NCBI GenBank assembly: GCA_021636625.1
Contig: JAJWLX010000029.1
Location: forward strand, 1 to 39,416
Direction of reading: 5' to 3'
DNA: 39,416 bases
Source: Prevotella sp.
GTDB taxonomy: Bacteria > Bacteroidota > Bacteroidia > Bacteroidales > Bacteroidaceae
Below the pieces are notes generated by a model. The model saw nothing but the letters and a program-made list of their open reading frames with translations, was not told where the DNA came from and did not search any database. A program made the position numbers and the translations under genes. Of the stretch, positions 1-6,136 are shown in pieces (position 1 is the stretch's first letter; each line of letters opens with the position of its first letter).

Positions 1-1
1 C

Positions 2-61
2 AAGAAGAAGTGGAAGCACGATAGAGATTGGGATGATGATGACGATGATGATGATGATTGA
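2..61 (+). CDS. 3' end of a small Lys/Asp-rich protein (partial, cut by window edge)
   Basis: Only the last 19 codons are visible: a Lys/Trp/His stretch, then nearly all Asp, then TGA at 59-61. The same tail recurs at the end of the gene at 3231-3428, so this is the end of an upstream paralogue. The two tails differ by two substitutions, both silent in this frame (Lys AAG/AAA and Asp GAT/GAC) but changing residues in the next frame, and by one extra GAT codon. That supports this reading frame as coding. Function unknown. Confidence 0.5.
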   Translation, partial: KKKWKHDRDWDDDDDDDDD

Positions 62-99
62 GACTGAGATTAAGACAAACATTCGATGATAAAACAAAA

Positions 100-147
100 A
101 AAATCCAAGCTAGAGAGTTCATTCTCCTGCTTGGATTTTCTTTTTAT
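100..147. terminator. Bidirectional intrinsic terminator
   Basis: An 11-bp perfect stem (100-110 with 129-139) has A-rich sequence on the left and a T-rich tail on the right. An inner GAGA/TCTC pairing extends it. It lies between the rightward small gene and the leftward dxs-like gene and can serve both. Confidence 0.8.
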
Positions 148-152
148 CTCAA

Positions 153-1940
153 CTATCCTATATTCTCCAGAATGTCTTCCACAATCTGCTCATCGAGCAG
201 GCGATTATCCGAAAGCAACTGCTGCACATCATATCTGTCGTAGAGTCCCTTCCTGATGCCGCCCACCATCACCTTCATTTCTGAAGTACCATAGTAAGAG
301 GCGATGCGCTCTCCGAATCCGCCATCCTTCGAGCCATCTTCCAGAGTTACCACCAACTGATGGTTTGCCTTCAGGCTATCCAGCGTCTCGGCATCCACCT
401 CATTCAGATAACGGGGATTGATAAGCGTAGCATCGATACCCTTATCAGCCAACAGGCGGACTACATTCTCGCCCTTCTGATAGAACGAACCGGCAGCGAT
501 GATTGCCACCTTCTCGCCCTGGTGCATCACCTTGTACTTTGCCTCGTAGCCATACTCAGCATCAACGGCTTCTGACGTATGAACCACGCCATTGCTTGGC
601 ACGCGGATGGCGATAGGTTTCTTATCCTGCAGAATGCTCCAGCGGAGCATGGCAAAATACTCCTCGCAGGTGGTTGGAGCCAGATAGATGAGCCCCGGAA
701 TGCTGCAGAGCATCGGAATATCGAAAAGGCAGATGTGGGTGATGTCGTTCATCGAGTTCACTCCGCCTCCTACCACGTTGATTACGGCTGGGTTGGAATT
801 GATGCAGAGGTCTTGCGCTATCTGGTCGTAGGTACGTTGGATAAAGGTACTGTAAACCGTCCATACCGGATGCAGTCCACCCTTCGCCATTCCCGAAATC
901 ATCGCTACTGCCTGCTCTTCGGCGATTCCCATATCGATGTGCTGTTTGCCAGCCAGTTGGCGCTTATCGGCAGTAAAGCCACCTGCGGTAGGAGTACCGG
1001 CGGTTACGGCGATGAGGGTCTTATCCTGCTTCATCTCGCTGAGCATCCAGTCAGAGAATAAAGTGCCGTAATCCTCTGTTGGAGCAATCTCCGGAAGGGT
1101 TCCATCGGCATTCCTTCTTGGTCGCGAACCGTCTTCCAGATTGAAAGGCATTCCCCAATGCCAAGCCTCCTTATTGGCTACGGCTGGCGCAAATCCATGA
1201 CCTTTCTCTGTATGAATGTGAACCACGGTAGGTTTATCCGTATCCTTTACGCTCTCGAAAACCTGGATGAGTTTTTCGATGTCGTTACCATCCTCCAGGT
1301 ACTTGTATTCAAAGCCCCACGCCTTGAACCAGTTGTGCTCGCAGGTGCCGTTGCTCTCGCGCAAGGCACGCAAGTTCTTGTAGATTCCGCCATGATTTTC
1401 GGCGATCGACATTTCGTTGTCGTTCACCACGATGATGATGCCCGTGCCGAGTTCCGAAGCCTCATCCAGTCCCTCGAAAGCCTCGCCGCCCGAAAGGGAA
1501 CCGTCGCCGATAATGGCGATGATGTTCTCATCGGTACCCTTGACGTCGCGCGCCTTCTGCAAACCGGTGGCAAGACTCACGGAAGTGGAAGTATGCCCCA
1601 CCTCAAAATTGTCAAACTCCGGACATTCGGCAGGAGAAGAATAGCCCGAAATGGCATTCATGTCATCCACATCGCCGAGGAATCCCGCAGCTCGTCCGGT
1701 GAGCACCTTATGCGGATAGCATTGGTGGCTTACGTCAAACACGAGCTTATCCTTTGGCGCATTAAAAACGTAGTGAAGCGCCACGGTAGCCTCCACGAAT
1801 CCGAGGTTTGGCCCCACATGACCGCCATGCTTGCTCACACGGTTCAGCACAGCCTGTCTGGTTTCATCAGCCACCACCTGCAGTTCCTTCAAATCCAGCT
1901 TCTTCAAGTCGGCTGGCGACTTTATTTTCTCAATATACAT
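153..1940 (-). CDS. dxs: 1-deoxy-D-xylulose-5-phosphate synthase (Dxs-type, divergent short form)
   Basis: Transketolase-fold, thiamine-diphosphate enzyme of about 595 aa. Dxs condenses pyruvate and glyceraldehyde 3-phosphate to DXP, the first step of the MEP isoprenoid pathway and a precursor for thiamine and pyridoxal synthesis. Visible motifs are GDGSLSGG (about 145-152) with NDNEMSI some 20 residues on (ThDP/metal site), and DMGIAEEQAV and YSTFIQRTYDQ of the pyrimidine-binding domain. The usual glycine-rich substrate-site stretch before TH..FD is replaced by NSMNDITHICLFD, and GGH is followed by VGPNLG rather than LASSLG, so this belongs to a divergent branch slightly shorter than the usual 620-640 aa. 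The start at 1940 is chosen because a TATCTTTG promoter lies just upstream and the longer reading to 2006 would begin before it. Whether it is the main Dxs or a second paralogue cannot be told here. Confidence 0.85.
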   Translation of the reverse strand: MYIEKIKSPADLKKLDLKELQVVADETRQAVLNRVSKHGGHVGPNLGFVEATVALHYVFNAPKDKLVFDVSHQCYPHKVLTGRAAGFLGDVDDMNAISGYSSPAECPEFDNFEVGHTSTSVSLATGLQKARDVKGTDENIIAIIGDGSLSGGEAFEGLDEASELGTGIIIVVNDNEMSIAENHGGIYKNLRALRESNGTCEHNWFKAWGFEYKYLEDGNDIEKLIQVFESVKDTDKPTVVHIHTEKGHGFAPAVANKEAWHWGMPFNLEDGSRPRRNADGTLPEIAPTEDYGTLFSDWMLSEMKQDKTLIAVTAGTPTAGGFTADKRQLAGKQHIDMGIAEEQAVAMISGMAKGGLHPVWTVYSTFIQRTYDQIAQDLCINSNPAVINVVGGGVNSMNDITHICLFDIPMLCSIPGLIYLAPTTCEEYFAMLRWSILQDKKPIAIRVPSNGVVHTSEAVDAEYGYEAKYKVMHQGEKVAIIAAGSFYQKGENVVRLLADKGIDATLINPRYLNEVDAETLDSLKANHQLVVTLEDGSKDGGFGERIASYYGTSEMKVMVGGIRKGLYDRYDVQQLLSDNRLLDEQIVEDILENIG

Positions 1941-1975
1941 TTTCTTATAATAGTTATAATTATGATTTCCGGGTG

Positions 1976-1983
1976 CAAAGATA
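1976..1983 (-). promoter_or_regulatory. Promoter -7 element for the dxs-like gene
   Basis: TATCTTTG on the minus strand matches the Bacteroidota TAnnTTTG box. It would start transcription around 1969, leaving a leader of roughly 30 bases before the ATG at 1940. No good -33 TTTG at the usual spacing. Confidence 0.55.
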
Positions 1984-2058
1984 CAAAGAATCCAGAAAAC
2001 ATGCATTACCCAAACTACAGAAAATATGAATGATTTTCCGGAAAACTCATCTGGGAAA

Positions 2059-2427
2059 TCAGCCTGCTGCCTTATCCCTATCCTTCAGAATCACAGCCAT
2101 GTTATCCAGCGCCCATTCTATCAGATGATCCATAATAGGAATAAGGGTTTCAGCACGGGGTGTGAGAGAATACTCCACTCTTGGCGGCACTTCGGCATAA
2201 GCCTTGCGGGTAACGTAGCCATCAACCTCCAACGATTTTAACGTGCTGGTAAGCATTTTCTGCGAAATATCCGGAATCAGCTTACGCAGAGCATTAAACC
2301 GGAGGGGACCATCCTGATGATTTTTCAGGGTGTAGATTACCAGTAGCGACCACTTGTCGCAAACGCGCGCCAGGACGTTACGGATGGGACAGTCTTGCAC
2401 TACCATTTCTTTTATCATTCTTGCCAT
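2059..2427 (-). CDS. HxlR-family winged-helix transcriptional regulator
   Basis: A 122-aa protein with the HxlR layout: an N-terminal Cys (C13, in DCPIRNVLARVCDKW), a winged helix (about 28-95, including LRKLIPDISQKMLTSTLKSL and VEYSLTPRAETL) and a C-terminal dimerisation helix. Members of this family often sense aldehydes, quinones or oxidants through the N-terminal Cys, but the signal here is unknown. It is divergent from a cupin gene 300 bp away, the likeliest target. Two 16-bp direct repeats sit over its own start site, suggesting autorepression. Confidence 0.88.
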   Translation of the reverse strand: MARMIKEMVVQDCPIRNVLARVCDKWSLLVIYTLKNHQDGPLRFNALRKLIPDISQKMLTSTLKSLEVDGYVTRKAYAEVPPRVEYSLTPRAETLIPIMDHLIEWALDNMAVILKDRDKAAG

Positions 2428-2456
2428 AATCTATCTTCTTTATATTTTTCAATAAT

Positions 2457-2492
2457 CTATAATATTCTGCAAAGCTCTACAATATTCTGCAA
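2457..2492. promoter_or_regulatory. Candidate HxlR operator: two 16-bp direct repeats 20 bp apart
   Basis: Two copies (2457-2472, 2477-2492) of CTAYAATATTCTGCAA differ at one base and are spaced exactly 20 bp, about two helical turns. They lie just downstream of the hxlR -7 box, over its predicted start site. A partial GGCTAC follows at 2495-2500. Repeats are seen; the operator role is inference. Confidence 0.55.
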
Positions 2493-2499
2493 TAGGCTA

Positions 2500-2531
2500 C
2501 AAAAGTAACTAATATCCGAAAAGATACCAAA
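2500..2531 (-). promoter_or_regulatory. hxlR promoter (TTTG-N20-TACTTTTG)
   Basis: On the minus strand TACTTTTG (2500-2507) is preceded by TTTG (2528-2531) at 20 bases. Transcription would begin near 2493, at the edge of the direct repeats. Confidence 0.55.
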
Positions 2532-2627
2532 CATGCCAAGTTAATCTAAGTTAACGCTTCATTTTTCTTTCTCCCATTCCCTCGCAATAGTTACCTCCCA
2601 GTAACCATCTTACCCCCAAGTGCCCTC

Positions 2628-2658
2628 TTGCAGGAACCAGTTTTTCGCAGTATCTTTG
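2628..2658 (+). promoter_or_regulatory. Cupin gene promoter (TTG-N20-TATCTTTG)
   Basis: TATCTTTG at 2651-2658 with TTG at 2628-2630. The start site would be near 2665, giving a leader of about 65 bases. Confidence 0.6.
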
Positions 2659-2728
2659 CAGCGCAATTCAGAAATGAAAGCTGAAAGCAGAAGTATTCAC
2701 AAATTCACAAAAAAAAATAACAGACAAG

Positions 2729-3178
2729 ATGAAAGAAACAAAGACTATTGCAAAGGCTGATAACTTTACAGCCACAGATTTTGGCAAGATGAGTGATCTC
2801 AAGGACTACACCTTAGAGCTGGGTCCTGAGATTAAGATTCCCGGAAAGGTATTCGGAGGTCAGAGCGTGAACACTACTGGTGGCGAGTTCTCATTCCAGA
2901 GCTTTGCTCCTGGCACAGAGACAGGCTTCCTCCATACTCACAAGAACCACGAGGAATTGTATTTCTTCCTGAGTGGCAAGGGCGAGTTCCAGGTGGATGG
3001 CGAGGTATTCCCTATTCAGGAGGGAAGCGTGGTGAGAGTAGCACCAGACGGCAAGCGCTCCGTTCGCAACAACGGTACAGAACCACTCGTGATGCTCTGC
3101 GTGCAGTATAAGGCCGAAACCTTTACAGCCGAAGATGCAACCGACGGCGTGATTCTCAACGATAAAGTGGAGTGGTAA
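2729..3178 (+). CDS. Cupin-domain protein
   Basis: 149 aa, single cupin barrel. The first cupin motif reads GTETGFLHTHKNHEELYFFLSG: the metal-ligand pattern H-x-H, a third H and E are present (HTHKNHEE). The second motif is in EGSVVRVAPDGKRSVRNNG, where the usual second-motif His is not obvious. Such small cupins are isomerases, dioxygenases or sugar/quinone-binding proteins; the substrate cannot be read from sequence. It lies divergent from the HxlR regulator, a common arrangement for stress-induced enzymes. No signal peptide, so cytoplasmic. Confidence 0.85.
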   Translation: MKETKTIAKADNFTATDFGKMSDLKDYTLELGPEIKIPGKVFGGQSVNTTGGEFSFQSFAPGTETGFLHTHKNHEELYFFLSGKGEFQVDGEVFPIQEGSVVRVAPDGKRSVRNNGTEPLVMLCVQYKAETFTAEDATDGVILNDKVEW

Positions 3179-3230
3179 TCGAACTTCACGCCAGATAACG
3201 TGATCAGTTAGTTTTTGGGAATCAATAGGT

Positions 3231-3428
3231 TTGGGAATCTCCCCAGATGCTTTTAGGGAAAATCATACGCTGGTTTATGGTTTTCCCCTTTTTGTTTTCA
3301 GTCTTTTTATCTATCTTTGCACCAGAAATAAATATAAGCATCACAAGCACGACAAGAAGTGGAAGTACGACAAGAAGAAATGGAAGCACGATAGAGACTG
3401 GGATGATGATGACGATGATGATGATTGA
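3231..3428 (+). CDS. Small hydrophobic protein with Lys/His-rich and poly-Asp tail (start uncertain, possibly broken)
   Basis: 65 codons from a TTG. A hydrophobic stretch (about residues 18-30, FPLFVFSLFIYLC) is followed by a His/Lys/Trp/Asp segment ending in eight Asp. Comparison with the copy at 2-61 shows only silent changes in this frame, so the tail is probably coding. The start is a problem: the overlapping +1 frame has an ATG at 3247 and an even more signal-peptide-like N-terminus, so a frameshift in the C/T homopolymers at 3280-3300 may have split one gene. A TATCTTTG box at 3312-3319 also lies inside the frame. No known family recognised. Confidence 0.4.
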   Translation: MGISPDAFRENHTLVYGFPLFVFSLFIYLCTRNKYKHHKHDKKWKYDKKKWKHDRDWDDDDDDDD

Positions 3429-3515
3429 GACTGAGATTAAGACAAACATTCGATGATAAAACAAAAAAAAATCCAAGCTAGAGAGTTCATTCTCCTGCTT
3501 GGATTTTCTTTTTAT
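3371..3515 (+). repeat. Direct repeat copy 2 (small-protein tail plus terminator)
   Basis: Second copy of the 1-147 repeat in the same orientation. Recombination between the copies would excise about 3.4 kb carrying dxs-like, hxlR and cupin. Confidence 0.9.
3468..3515 (+). terminator. Intrinsic terminator after the Lys/Asp-rich gene
   Basis: Same 11-bp stem as at 100-139 (here 3468-3478 with 3497-3507), followed by a T-rich tail. Confidence 0.8.
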
Positions 3516-3626
3516 TGTCATGAAGATACTTTCTTATTTTAATGAATTTCCTTCAAATGCCTCTATTTTTTCTTCCCCCAGCCCCATTTTTTCCTTCCAA
3601 ATCGCTTCCATTTCAAAAACTTTTCG

Positions 3627-3634
3627 TAACTTTG
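3627..3634 (+). promoter_or_regulatory. Promoter -7 box for the AAA/PD-(D/E)XK gene
   Basis: TAACTTTG, about 27 bases before the ATG at 3661. It makes the start at 3661 preferable to the in-frame codon at 3499, which lies upstream of the promoter and inside the preceding terminator. Confidence 0.55.
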
Positions 3635-3660
3635 CCACAAAGAATAAAAATGCAAAGACT

Positions 3661-5457
3661 ATGGTAGAAAGAATTTATCCTGTGGGAATACAGACATTCA
3701 GCGACATCATCAAGAGAGGATGCGTGTATGTGGATAAAACTGACTTGATATACAAGTTGACCAAGAAGTACAAGTATGTATTTCTCAGTCGTCCCCGCCG
3801 CTTCGGAAAATCCTTGCTGAGCACAACCCTCCATTCCTATTTCGCTGGCGAGAAAGACCTGTTCAAGGGGCTTGCCATCGAAGGTTTGGAAAAGGATTGG
3901 ACAGAATACCCTGTCCTGCACTTCGACATGTCTACATTCAAGAATTGCAATCTCAAAGATTTGCAATCTAAATTCAATTACAAACTTTCCGAATATGAAA
4001 GTATCTGGGGTAAGAATCCAGAAAGCGAAACTCCCGGAGACAGATTCAAGAACCTGATTATTTCGGCAAAAGAACAAACAGGCAAGCCGGTCATCATCAT
4101 CATAGACGAATATGATGCACCACTTCTTGATGTGCTCCACAACGAGGACAGGCTAGCAGAAATCAGAACCGTCATACAGGAATTTTATGCCCCGATCAAG
4201 GCTAATGATGAATACATCAGATTCGCCTTCATCACGGGTATCACCAAGTTCTCGCAGCTCAGCATCTTCAGCGCCATCAACAACCTGACCAATATCTCCA
4301 TGGACCCAGAGTTTGCTGCCATCTGCGGCATTACCAAGGAGGAACTCACCACCACCCTGAGCCAGGACATCGAACTGATGGCGGAGCACAATGGGGTGAG
4401 CAAGGAAGAGATGGCACGGTTGCTCCAGGAGAATTACGACGGCTATCATTTCACAAGAAACAGCCCCGACATCTTCAATCCGTTTAGTCTGATGCGAGCT
4501 TTGGCGTCGGGCGAGATAGAGGATTACTGGTTTGCATCAGGCACTTCTACCTATCTCATCAATCAGATGCAGAGATTCAAGACTAACGTGACGGAGCTGG
4601 ATAATGTCTTCGCCTTCTCGTCTTCGTTCGATCGTCCTACGGAGAAGATGACGGATGCCCTGCCATTGCTCTATCAGAGCGGTTACCTTACCATCAAGAA
4701 CTACGACCCTCTCACCAAAGGCTACTTTCTCGGCATTCCAAACAAGGAAGTAAGAGCCGGCTTGATGGAAAACCTGCTGCCGCTCTACACGAATTTGAGC
4801 GACGGCACATCGCTGGGCTTTGCAGCAAGATTCTACCAGGCATTGGTGTATGGAAACATCGACAAGGCGATGACGCTGATGAAATCCTACTTCGCTTCCA
4901 TTCCTTACCCGGAAGGCGGAAAGGATGTATTGGCAGACATGCAGAAAAACGAGTATTATTACGAAACCGTTTTCTACATCATGCTTTCGATGATGAACAT
5001 AGCCGTTCTCACGCAGGTGAAGAGTTGCAGGGGCAGGGCCGATGCCGTGATGTTCTCGCCCCACACCATCTTCGTCTTCGAGATAAAGATCAACAAGCCT
5101 GCCAAGGAAGCCCTCGCCCAAATAGACGAAAAAGGCTACATGGTTCCTTTCGAGGCTGATGAAAGAAAGCTCGTAAAGATTGGCATCAGCTTCAGCACAG
5201 AAACAAGGACTATTGAGGATTGGGAATACAGGGTTCTGGATAAAGCTTCAACAAAACCAACACTTAAGAAAGCGTATTCTGTCGAAGAAAAAAGAAAAGA
5301 ACACGGAAACGCCTATCTCCCTTGGGAAAAAGAAGCAGATGATATTCTGATAAAATTTTATAATGAAGGAAAAAAGATAAAGGAAATAGCAGAAATCATG
5401 GAACGCTCGAGAGGAGCGATTTACTCCAGACTCAAAAAGCTAGGAATTATAAATTAA
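3661..5457 (+). CDS. AAA-ATPase-like / PD-(D/E)XK nuclease-like protein with C-terminal HTH
   Basis: 598 aa. The N-terminal AAA-ATPase_like domain (PF09820 type) has the family signature VDKTDLIYKL, an unusual P-loop RPRRFGKS (44-51) and Walker B IIIIDEYDAPL (D149, E150). A C-terminal PD-(D/E)XK domain follows, with D near 461 (GRADAV) and ExK near 477-479 (FEIKI), then a Q..Y helix (AQIDEKGY). Residues about 552-598 add a helix-turn-helix (WEKEADDILIKFYNEGKKIK, then IAEIMERSRGAIYSRLKKLG), which resembles SANT/sigma-type HTHs and is missing from the paralogue at 18714-20480. The family is abundant and expanded in Bacteroidota, with no well-established function; nuclease or mobile-element roles have been proposed. 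Single-gene unit with its own promoter and terminator. Confidence 0.85.
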   Translation: MVERIYPVGIQTFSDIIKRGCVYVDKTDLIYKLTKKYKYVFLSRPRRFGKSLLSTTLHSYFAGEKDLFKGLAIEGLEKDWTEYPVLHFDMSTFKNCNLKDLQSKFNYKLSEYESIWGKNPESETPGDRFKNLIISAKEQTGKPVIIIIDEYDAPLLDVLHNEDRLAEIRTVIQEFYAPIKANDEYIRFAFITGITKFSQLSIFSAINNLTNISMDPEFAAICGITKEELTTTLSQDIELMAEHNGVSKEEMARLLQENYDGYHFTRNSPDIFNPFSLMRALASGEIEDYWFASGTSTYLINQMQRFKTNVTELDNVFAFSSSFDRPTEKMTDALPLLYQSGYLTIKNYDPLTKGYFLGIPNKEVRAGLMENLLPLYTNLSDGTSLGFAARFYQALVYGNIDKAMTLMKSYFASIPYPEGGKDVLADMQKNEYYYETVFYIMLSMMNIAVLTQVKSCRGRADAVMFSPHTIFVFEIKINKPAKEALAQIDEKGYMVPFEADERKLVKIGISFSTETRTIEDWEYRVLDKASTKPTLKKAYSVEEKRKEHGNAYLPWEKEADDILIKFYNEGKKIKEIAEIMERSRGAIYSRLKKLGIIN

Positions 5458-5460
5458 TAA

Positions 5461-5515
5461 GAAGACTCTGAATCAGCATTTCTTATGGCTAATTCAGAGC
5501 CTTCTTCTTTTTACT
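5461..5515. terminator. Bidirectional terminator between convergent genes
   Basis: A 12-bp stem with one mismatch (5466-5477 with 5488-5499) followed by a pyrimidine/T-rich tail. It lies between the rightward AAA gene and the leftward yjbR-like gene. Confidence 0.7.
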
Positions 5516-5521
5516 TTCTCC

Positions 5522-5893
5522 CTATTCCTTCACCTCTATGATTTCAGGATGCTCAAGCTTTTCCTGTTTCTTGAGCTTCTTCACTACTTCGGAATAACTG
5601 TGGCGAATCAGGGCCTGGATGAAATCATCTTCCAGCGTGCCATAAAGGTTTACCTGATTCCAGTATTTCTTATTCCAATGCCATGCGCCTTCTATTTCGG
5701 GATGCACTTCCCGAAGTTCGAGGGCGTAATCGGCATTACATTTCATCGTAACCCATTCCGGGCGCTCCAGGTCGAGACAGGCGAAAATCTTTCCCATAAT
5801 CCGAAACGCCAAAGTGGTTTCATCAAAAGGAAAATCCTCAGTAACGAGGGGGAGTGAGAGGCAATACTCTCTAACTGATTCTATGTTCATCAT
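5522..5893 (-). CDS. MmcQ/YjbR family protein
   Basis: 123 aa with the YjbR (DUF419) pattern: N-terminal VREYCLSLPLVTEDFPF, then FRIMGKIFACLDLE, the mid-domain WVTMKCNADYALELR and the YWNQVNLYG segment. The fold is CyaY/T4 MotA-C-like with suspected DNA binding. Cytoplasmic; precise role unknown. Monocistronic. Confidence 0.85.
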   Translation of the reverse strand: MMNIESVREYCLSLPLVTEDFPFDETTLAFRIMGKIFACLDLERPEWVTMKCNADYALELREVHPEIEGAWHWNKKYWNQVNLYGTLEDDFIQALIRHSYSEVVKKLKKQEKLEHPEIIEVKE

Positions 5894-5939
5894 ATCTTCT
5901 GATTATTTCTGATTAAAATGATTCTATGTTTTAGGGGGA

Positions 5940-5947
5940 CAAAGATA
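5940..5947 (-). promoter_or_regulatory. Promoter -7 box for the yjbR-like gene
   Basis: TATCTTTG on the minus strand, about 47 bases before the start codon. Standard Bacteroidota form; the -33 box is not clear. Confidence 0.5.
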
Positions 5948-6043
5948 ACGAATTCTGATGAAACGGCAAGACTTATCTCATAAAAAAACAAATCTTATCC
6001 GAAAAAATTCCGTTATATTAAAATCCTTCTCTTTCCTTATCCG

Positions 6044-6105
6044 TAATTTTGCAGCATCATTCGCAAGATTCCTGCACAGTAACATTCGCAAGAACTTTGC
6101 AGCAT
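6044..6105 (+). promoter_or_regulatory. Promoter region with short direct repeats upstream of the outer-membrane protein
   Basis: TAATTTTG at 6044-6051 resembles the -7 box. Downstream, ATTCGCAAGA occurs at 6059-6068 and 6084-6093 (25-bp period), and TTTGCAGCAT occurs twice. The repeats lie in the leader and could be a regulator site (perhaps for the AraC protein two genes' length away) or a relic of local duplication. Confidence 0.4.
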
Positions 6106-6136
6106 ATTTACTTTAAAAAAAATAAGAAAGAAGATT

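Larger units (their letters stand above)
1..147 (+). repeat. Direct repeat copy 1 (small-protein tail plus terminator)
   Basis: Nearly identical to 3371-3515 in the same orientation. The only differences seen are two substitutions, one GAT codon and one A in an A-run. The pair brackets the dxs-like, hxlR and cupin genes. The left end is truncated by the window, so the repeat may be longer. Confidence 0.9.

Noticed and set aside
1158..2033. Long rightward open frame opposite the Dxs-type gene
   Set aside because: It is the antisense shadow of a clear enzyme gene, has no promoter and its product resembles nothing.
2034..2045. Perfect 12-bp palindrome TTTTCCGGAAAA between hxlR and the dxs-like gene
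   Set aside because: Without loop or T-run it is a poor terminator, and too short to assign as an operator; may be chance.
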